Shown here: in pieces, positions 3,569-7,743 of the stretch
Numbering within the stretch: the first letter of the stretch is position 1
How the letters are laid out: each line of letters starts with the position of its first letter
Origin: Desulfobulbaceae bacterium
GTDB taxonomy: Bacteria > Desulfobacterota > Desulfobulbia > Desulfobulbales > Desulfobulbaceae
Length of the DNA: 7,743 nucleotides
Direction: 5' to 3'
NCBI GenBank assembly: GCA_030633145.1
Contig: DAOVTM010000189.1
Location: 1 to 7,743 of the forward strand
The notes under the pieces: model-generated
Seen by the model: only the letters and a program-made list of their open reading frames with translations
Database searches by the model: none
What the model was told of the DNA's origin: nothing
Program-made: the position numbers and the translations under genes

Positions 3569-5248
3569 TCAAATCATCGGGCCAAGTACCTCATCCACGG
3601 CCTTGGCCTGGTTCATCCGAGCCTGGAGAAACGGTTTGCTCAAATGAGCACCATTTTTGTCGATCAAGGTGCAGAGCTGTTCAATTTCCGCCTTATCTGC
3701 CACCGCAATTACCTTTTTTAGATTCTCGGCAAAGTCATGGACAATTTTTCGACTGTCGCCGGAGGTGGACATGATTTCCGCATAGGTGCGGGGGTTCTGG
3801 GAGTGAACCCGAGCCATGGCCAGGATAGGATAGAGCGAGGTCAGGGTGCAGTGGCTGGCAATATCGTCGGCAGTGATCTGGTTTTCCTCCAGGGTCATAG
3901 CCAGGGCAACGGAGATGACGGTGGGCAGTTTCTGGCCGATGCCCATCAGCAGGTCGTGTTTGTCTGCCGAATCCTGGTAAATATCCGCACCATGCTTGTA
4001 TAGAAATGCCTCAAACTCGCTGCAGAACCTGCCGCTGCGCGGGGTGCGCACCACAATGGCATTCTTGTCCTTCATGGTTGCGGCCTGGGGACCCCACAGG
4101 TTATGAACGAGCATGACCTCAACCCCGCTGCTGGTTGTTTCCAGGGCGGTATTCAAGGTGGTTTCAGACTCGCCTGCCAGTAAAATCAAGGCCTTGCCCT
4201 CATCAATGAAGGAACCGTATTCGGCAATAGTGGCAGCAGTTGCTGAGATGGGTACGCAGACAACCACCACGTCAACCTCTTCGATCATGGTTTCCGGCCT
4301 CAGTTCAGTGGAGCGTCCGCTCATAAAAATCTGATACCCCTCACTCTCCAGCCGGTCGGCAAACCATTTGCTCATGGCACCGGTGCCGATGAAGCCAAAG
4401 GAGCGAATATACTTGGTTCGCATATCCACCCTGGGAAAACTACCCAGCAGACGGATGGATTTTTCCCGACCAATGACCTGCTTTTCAACATGGGCAATGG
4501 CTCTGCTCATCACCTCATCTTTAATATGACCTTCCGCTTCAATATAGATTTGCAGTTTCTGGGTCTTGATGTCGTTTTCCGAGTGCATATCCAGGATGTT
4601 GATGCCGCGTCGGGCAAATTCGGCCAGGATATCCTTGAGCATCCCCACCCGGTCGTCCAGGGGTTTGGTGATAAAGGCGGTGGCATCGTAGCCTGTGGGT
4701 TGTGCCAGTTCCCGGCCAAGCACCGCGTAACGGGTACGGTTATGGGGGGCAACCTCCCGTTCCAGGACATGCAGTCCGTACGCAAGGAGCATCTCCTCGG
4801 TATCGATAATGCCGTGATTGGTGCCTTTTTCCGTACGGATACGGGCGATGGTCTGATCCATATCGTTTACGCTCAACAATCCGATGTCTGGAAAGGTGTC
4901 GCTGATATACTCTTCACATTGACGAAAGACTGATCGTTTGGCTACCAGTAGATCCAGATCGTTCTGGCTGCAGTCAGGAGCAAATACCCCCAGGGAGAGG
5001 TTGGCCGGAAGGACGATGTTGTCGATCCAGACTCCCTGTTTAATCTCATCGAAGAGACGGAAATACTGTTTATTTTCACCTGATCTGGTGTTATAGATGG
5101 GGAGGATGACCTGTTGAATGTCATCTTTTGCAAAGGCATCCAGCAGACTGCGGGTGTGGTTATACAGTTGCAGGTGCGCATCCGGGGCATAGCGGGTTGC
5201 GGCCTGCCAGGCATGGGAGTTTTCAGGGCCGAGGGTTGCCAGGAGCAT
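3569..5248 (-). CDS. tyrA: Fused prephenate dehydratase-like / ACT / prephenate dehydrogenase
   Basis: 559 residues from the chosen ATG (5248). Residues 1-196 are a prephenate dehydratase (PheA) domain beginning ATLGPENSHAW; about 197-256 an ACT domain (DDRVGMLKDILAEFARRGINI); about 283-559 a prephenate/arogenate dehydrogenase (TyrA) with the nucleotide loop GFIGTGAMS (G288, G290) and the HNLWGP signature, H382 being the catalytic histidine position. SGRS at the end of beta-2, lacking an acidic residue, suggests NADP rather than NAD. Dehydrogenation of prephenate or arogenate toward tyrosine is well supported. The dehydratase half is divergent: the TRF signature reads TRY (172-174), the PIENS motif reads PIYNT, and the ACT lacks ESRP, so phenylalanine synthesis or sensing needs proof. 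No chorismate mutase domain is evident. The frame stays open upstream to 5485, but that part is AT-rich and has no family similarity; domain alignment favours 5248, though no good Shine-Dalgarno precedes it. Cytoplasmic. Confidence 0.88.
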   Translation of the reverse strand: MLLATLGPENSHAWQAATRYAPDAHLQLYNHTRSLLDAFAKDDIQQVILPIYNTRSGENKQYFRLFDEIKQGVWIDNIVLPANLSLGVFAPDCSQNDLDLLVAKRSVFRQCEEYISDTFPDIGLLSVNDMDQTIARIRTEKGTNHGIIDTEEMLLAYGLHVLEREVAPHNRTRYAVLGRELAQPTGYDATAFITKPLDDRVGMLKDILAEFARRGINILDMHSENDIKTQKLQIYIEAEGHIKDEVMSRAIAHVEKQVIGREKSIRLLGSFPRVDMRTKYIRSFGFIGTGAMSKWFADRLESEGYQIFMSGRSTELRPETMIEEVDVVVVCVPISATAATIAEYGSFIDEGKALILLAGESETTLNTALETTSSGVEVMLVHNLWGPQAATMKDKNAIVVRTPRSGRFCSEFEAFLYKHGADIYQDSADKHDLLMGIGQKLPTVISVALAMTLEENQITADDIASHCTLTSLYPILAMARVHSQNPRTYAEIMSTSGDSRKIVHDFAENLKKVIAVADKAEIEQLCTLIDKNGAHLSKPFLQARMNQAKAVDEVLGPMI

Positions 5249-5506
5249 AATCAGAAACCAGGTAAGCGGAGCAAAACAAAGACTCCGGAAGCCAGAGGAC
5301 AGAAAACAGACTGGGTACTTCCTGCGGCTATTGTTAAATGAGTTGTTACAGGTTTTTTTATCGGAAAAAATATGATACTGGATATGGGGGAAATTGAAAA
5401 CTGCAAACAAGGAATGGGTACCATAAAAATTAAATATAGATGCGTAGAGTGCAGAATAGCAGGGTAGGTGTGCTGGAAGCACCATTGCAGAACGGGGATA
5501 GAGAGA
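5249..5506. other. Divergent intergenic region between tyrA fusion and helicase
   Basis: 258 bp separate the two divergent starts and must carry both promoters. Composition is distinctly AT-rich from about 5330 to 5460. I could not assign a convincing -35/-10 pair to either gene. A polypurine stretch lies at 5279-5310. A stretch at 5258-5287 resembles one arm of the palindromic element at 783-952 (shared CCAGGTAAGCG and AGACTCCG blocks). A minus-strand open frame crosses this region but is read as an upstream extension by chance. Confidence 0.5.
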
Positions 5507-7743
5507 ATGGATGAGTACCCTTCTGTCAGCGAATACAGCTCCGCACTGCGCAACTCAGACAAATTTGCTTCCCAGGTGGTGGCGCACAGGGGGCTGGAAC
5601 CAACCGTTGCCGATGCCTCGGCTCTGGAGCAACTGCTTCCAGAACTGCGGGACATGCTGGAAAAAATGGGTATTCAGCAACTCTACTGCCATCAGCAGGA
5701 AGCCATTGCCGCTGTCATGGCAGGCCATAATATCCTGGTTGCCACCCCCACGGCCAGCGGCAAGAGCCTGATCTATAACCTGCCGGTATTTACCGAGGTA
5801 ATCACCAACCCTGCTGCCAAAGCCCTGTACCTGTTCCCGCTCAAGGCTCTGGCCAGAGATCAGGTCAAGACTATCGACGAAATGGCTGTCTTGCTGCCCA
5901 GCCATTTTGCTGACCATTCTCGTCAGCCTGCGGCAGTCTTTGACGGGGACACCAGCTCCTACATGCGGAAAAAAATCCGGGAAAATCTGCCCGCTATTCT
6001 GGTGACTAATCCGGATATGCTCCACCTCTCCATGCTGCCCTACCACGACAACTGGGGTCATCTTTTTGCCAATCTTACCCATATCATCCTGGACGAGGTA
6101 CACACCTACCGGGGGGTGTTCGGCTCCCATGTCAGCTGGTTGATGCGCCGTTTGCGTCGAATTTGCCTGCTGTACGGCAGTGAACCTCGCTTCCTGCTCT
6201 CTTCCGCCACTATCGGCAATCCTCTGGAGCTGGGTGAAAACCTGATTGACGCACCCCTCAAGCTGATTACCAGGTCAGGCGCACCCAGGCCGCCCCGCCA
6301 AATTACCCTGCTCAATCCCCTGGATTCAGCGGCGGTTACAGCCTCCATGCTTCTGCAGGCGGCTGTTCATCGGGGATTGCGCACCATAGTCTATACCCAG
6401 TCTCGTAAGATGACTGAACTTATTACCATCTGGACCGAGCGCAGGTTGGGCGACAGCAAAGGGTGTATTGCCTCTTACCGAGCCGGTTTTCTCCCCAAAG
6501 AACGTCGCCTTATTGAGGGACAACTGGCCGACGGCAGCCTGCTGGGGGTGATCTCCACCTCTGCCCTGGAGTTGGGGATAGATATTGGCAATCTGGATAT
6601 CTGCATCCTGGTTGGCTTTCCCGGTTCCATGATGGCAACCTGGCAGCGTGCTGGACGAGTGGGGCGGGGGGGGAAGGAGTCCTTGATGGTCTTCATCGGC
6701 CATGAAGATGCCCTGGATCAGCATTTCATGCGCAATCCGGATGATTTTTTTGAGCGAGAGGTGGAGCCGGTGGTGATTAACCCGGACAATCCGTCCATCA
6801 AAAAGGCACACCTCACCTGTATGGCGGCAGAGGCTCCCCTGGCCGCAGATGATCCTTCCTTTGAGGTCAAAGAGGTCATCCCCTGGCTGGAAGAGCTGGC
6901 TATGGAAGGGCAACTGCTCCAGTCAGCAAGCGGCAACACCTGGTTTGCGGCTCGCAAATATCCGCAGCGGCTGGTTAGCCTGCGGGGTGGGGGCAACCGG
7001 TTTACCATCCTTGCCCGCAAGGGACGAAAACCCCTGGGTGAGATTGACGGTTTTCGTGCCTTTAAGGAGTGTCATCAGGGGGCAATTTATCTCCATCGGG
7101 CAGCCACATATCATATTGACAGCCTGGATATCGAGGGGCGTGAGATAATCGCCAGCCCGATCAAGGCGCATTATTTCACCCGGGTTGAGTCCAACAAGCA
7201 GACCGATATTCTGGAGACCATTGACACGATTCAATGCGGCAGCACCAGGGTACATTTTGGCAGGCTGCGGATCACAGAGACCATTACCGGCTTCTGGAAA
7301 ATTTTGACTGGCAGCCAAAAGGTCATTGGCCGTGTACCCCTGGATTTGCCGCCCCATATCTTTGAGACTGAGGGATTATGGATTGAGATTCCGGCCTGGA
7401 TTCGGGAGCAGAGCGAACAGGAACTGGAACATTTCATGGGCGGTATCCATGCCATGGAACACGCCATCATCGGGATGCTGCCCCTGATGGTTCTCTGTGA
7501 CCGTAATGATATTGGCGGTATCTCCCATCCCTGGCATGACCAGCTGCAAGGAGCTGCGGTCTTTGTCTATGACGGCCATGCTGGTGGGGTGGGATTGACG
7601 AGAAAGGGGTTCTCTCGAATGGAGCCGTTGCTGGAGCAGACCCTGCGGGTTGTGAGGGAGTGTCCCTGCGATATCGGCTGCCCATCCTGTGTCCATTCAC
7701 CGAAATGCGGTTCCGGGAATCGTCCTATTGATAAACAGGCCTG
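5507..7743 (+). CDS. DEAD/DEAH-type DNA helicase with C-terminal DUF1998 cysteine cluster (MrfA/YprA-like), 3' end outside window
   Basis: 745 codons are open to the window edge; no stop is reached. Superfamily 2 motifs appear in order: a Q-motif-like QLYCHQQEAI (58-67), Walker A ATPTASGKS (79-87), Walker B DEVH (196-199), motif III SSAT (232-235), motif V STSALELGIDIG, and motif VI QRAGRVGRGG (380-389). The C-terminal region ends in a cysteine cluster, C719-P-C721, C725-P-S-C728 and C734, then GSGNRPIDK, typical of the DUF1998/MZB zinc domain. B. subtilis MrfA (YprA, 749 residues) has this architecture and is a 3'-5' helicase for excision repair of mitomycin-type damage, so a DNA-repair role is the best inference and only a short tail is probably missing. 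The start ATG 5507 has GGGGA eight bases upstream. It is transcribed away from tyrA. A nuclease partner like MrfB, if any, would lie beyond the edge. Confidence 0.88.
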   Translation, partial: MDEYPSVSEYSSALRNSDKFASQVVAHRGLEPTVADASALEQLLPELRDMLEKMGIQQLYCHQQEAIAAVMAGHNILVATPTASGKSLIYNLPVFTEVITNPAAKALYLFPLKALARDQVKTIDEMAVLLPSHFADHSRQPAAVFDGDTSSYMRKKIRENLPAILVTNPDMLHLSMLPYHDNWGHLFANLTHIILDEVHTYRGVFGSHVSWLMRRLRRICLLYGSEPRFLLSSATIGNPLELGENLIDAPLKLITRSGAPRPPRQITLLNPLDSAAVTASMLLQAAVHRGLRTIVYTQSRKMTELITIWTERRLGDSKGCIASYRAGFLPKERRLIEGQLADGSLLGVISTSALELGIDIGNLDICILVGFPGSMMATWQRAGRVGRGGKESLMVFIGHEDALDQHFMRNPDDFFEREVEPVVINPDNPSIKKAHLTCMAAEAPLAADDPSFEVKEVIPWLEELAMEGQLLQSASGNTWFAARKYPQRLVSLRGGGNRFTILARKGRKPLGEIDGFRAFKECHQGAIYLHRAATYHIDSLDIEGREIIASPIKAHYFTRVESNKQTDILETIDTIQCGSTRVHFGRLRITETITGFWKILTGSQKVIGRVPLDLPPHIFETEGLWIEIPAWIREQSEQELEHFMGGIHAMEHAIIGMLPLMVLCDRNDIGGISHPWHDQLQGAAVFVYDGHAGGVGLTRKGFSRMEPLLEQTLRVVRECPCDIGCPSCVHSPKCGSGNRPIDKQA

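Noticed and set aside
4490..4933. Plus-strand open frame of 147 codons opposite the tyrA fusion
   Set aside because: It is an antisense shadow of a gene with strong domain motifs; it has no recognisable motif of its own.
5249..5485. In-frame 79-residue upstream extension of the tyrA fusion with a hydrophobic stretch resembling a membrane anchor or signal peptide
   Set aside because: The extension is AT-rich and Phe/Asn/Ser-rich without family similarity, whereas the dehydratase domain begins right after Met at 5248 as in other family members. A cytoplasmic biosynthetic enzyme is not expected to carry a signal peptide.
5555..6913. Several minus-strand open frames opposite the helicase, up to 195 codons
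   Set aside because: They lie fully antisense to a continuous 745-codon frame with ordered helicase motifs; Pro/Gly/Arg-rich products and no family similarity.

Overview
The window reads as bacterial chromosome of moderate GC. Gene content and repeat types (a prephenate dehydratase/ACT/prephenate dehydrogenase fusion, REP-like palindromes, an MrfA-type helicase) would suit a Desulfobacterota lineage such as the Desulfobulbales, but this is inferred from general resemblance and is only moderately to weakly supported.

Left part (about 17-2660): a small, decayed integrative element at the 3' end of a tRNA-His gene. The intact tRNA-His (GTG anticodon, encoded CCA, minus strand, 2637-2714) and its terminator are partly duplicated at 17-89: 73 positions align without gaps and 63 are identical, including a perfect 20-bp match inside the tRNA 3' end. 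Between the two copies lie, in order: an AT-rich non-coding segment with short inverted repeats and a REP-like hairpin (90-380); a frameshifted, stop-ridden tyrosine-recombinase pseudogene (383-1115), itself split by a 170-bp long-armed palindromic element (783-952); and an intact two-gene toxin-antitoxin operon (1173-2363) preceded by a promoter containing a perfect 14-bp palindrome. The toxin resembles MqsR. The antitoxin has an MqsA-like zinc finger and HTH followed by a C-terminal Panacea (DUF4065/SocA) domain. It looks like the last working cargo of a dead island.

Middle part (2637-5248, minus strand): tRNA-His with its own promoter, an unrecognised protein with a zinc ribbon at each end, and a 559-residue fusion protein for phenylalanine/tyrosine synthesis. 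The fusion has an unusual dehydratase active-site region. These look like core chromosomal genes.

Right part (5249-7743): a 258-bp divergent intergenic region, then a plus-strand superfamily 2 DNA helicase with a C-terminal cysteine cluster of the DUF1998/MrfA type. It is open to the window edge with 745 codons visible.

Main points of interest: the MqsR-like/MqsA-Panacea chimeric TA module stranded on a remnant tRNA-His island, the long palindromic element that breaks the integrase, and the divergent PheA-TyrA fusion.
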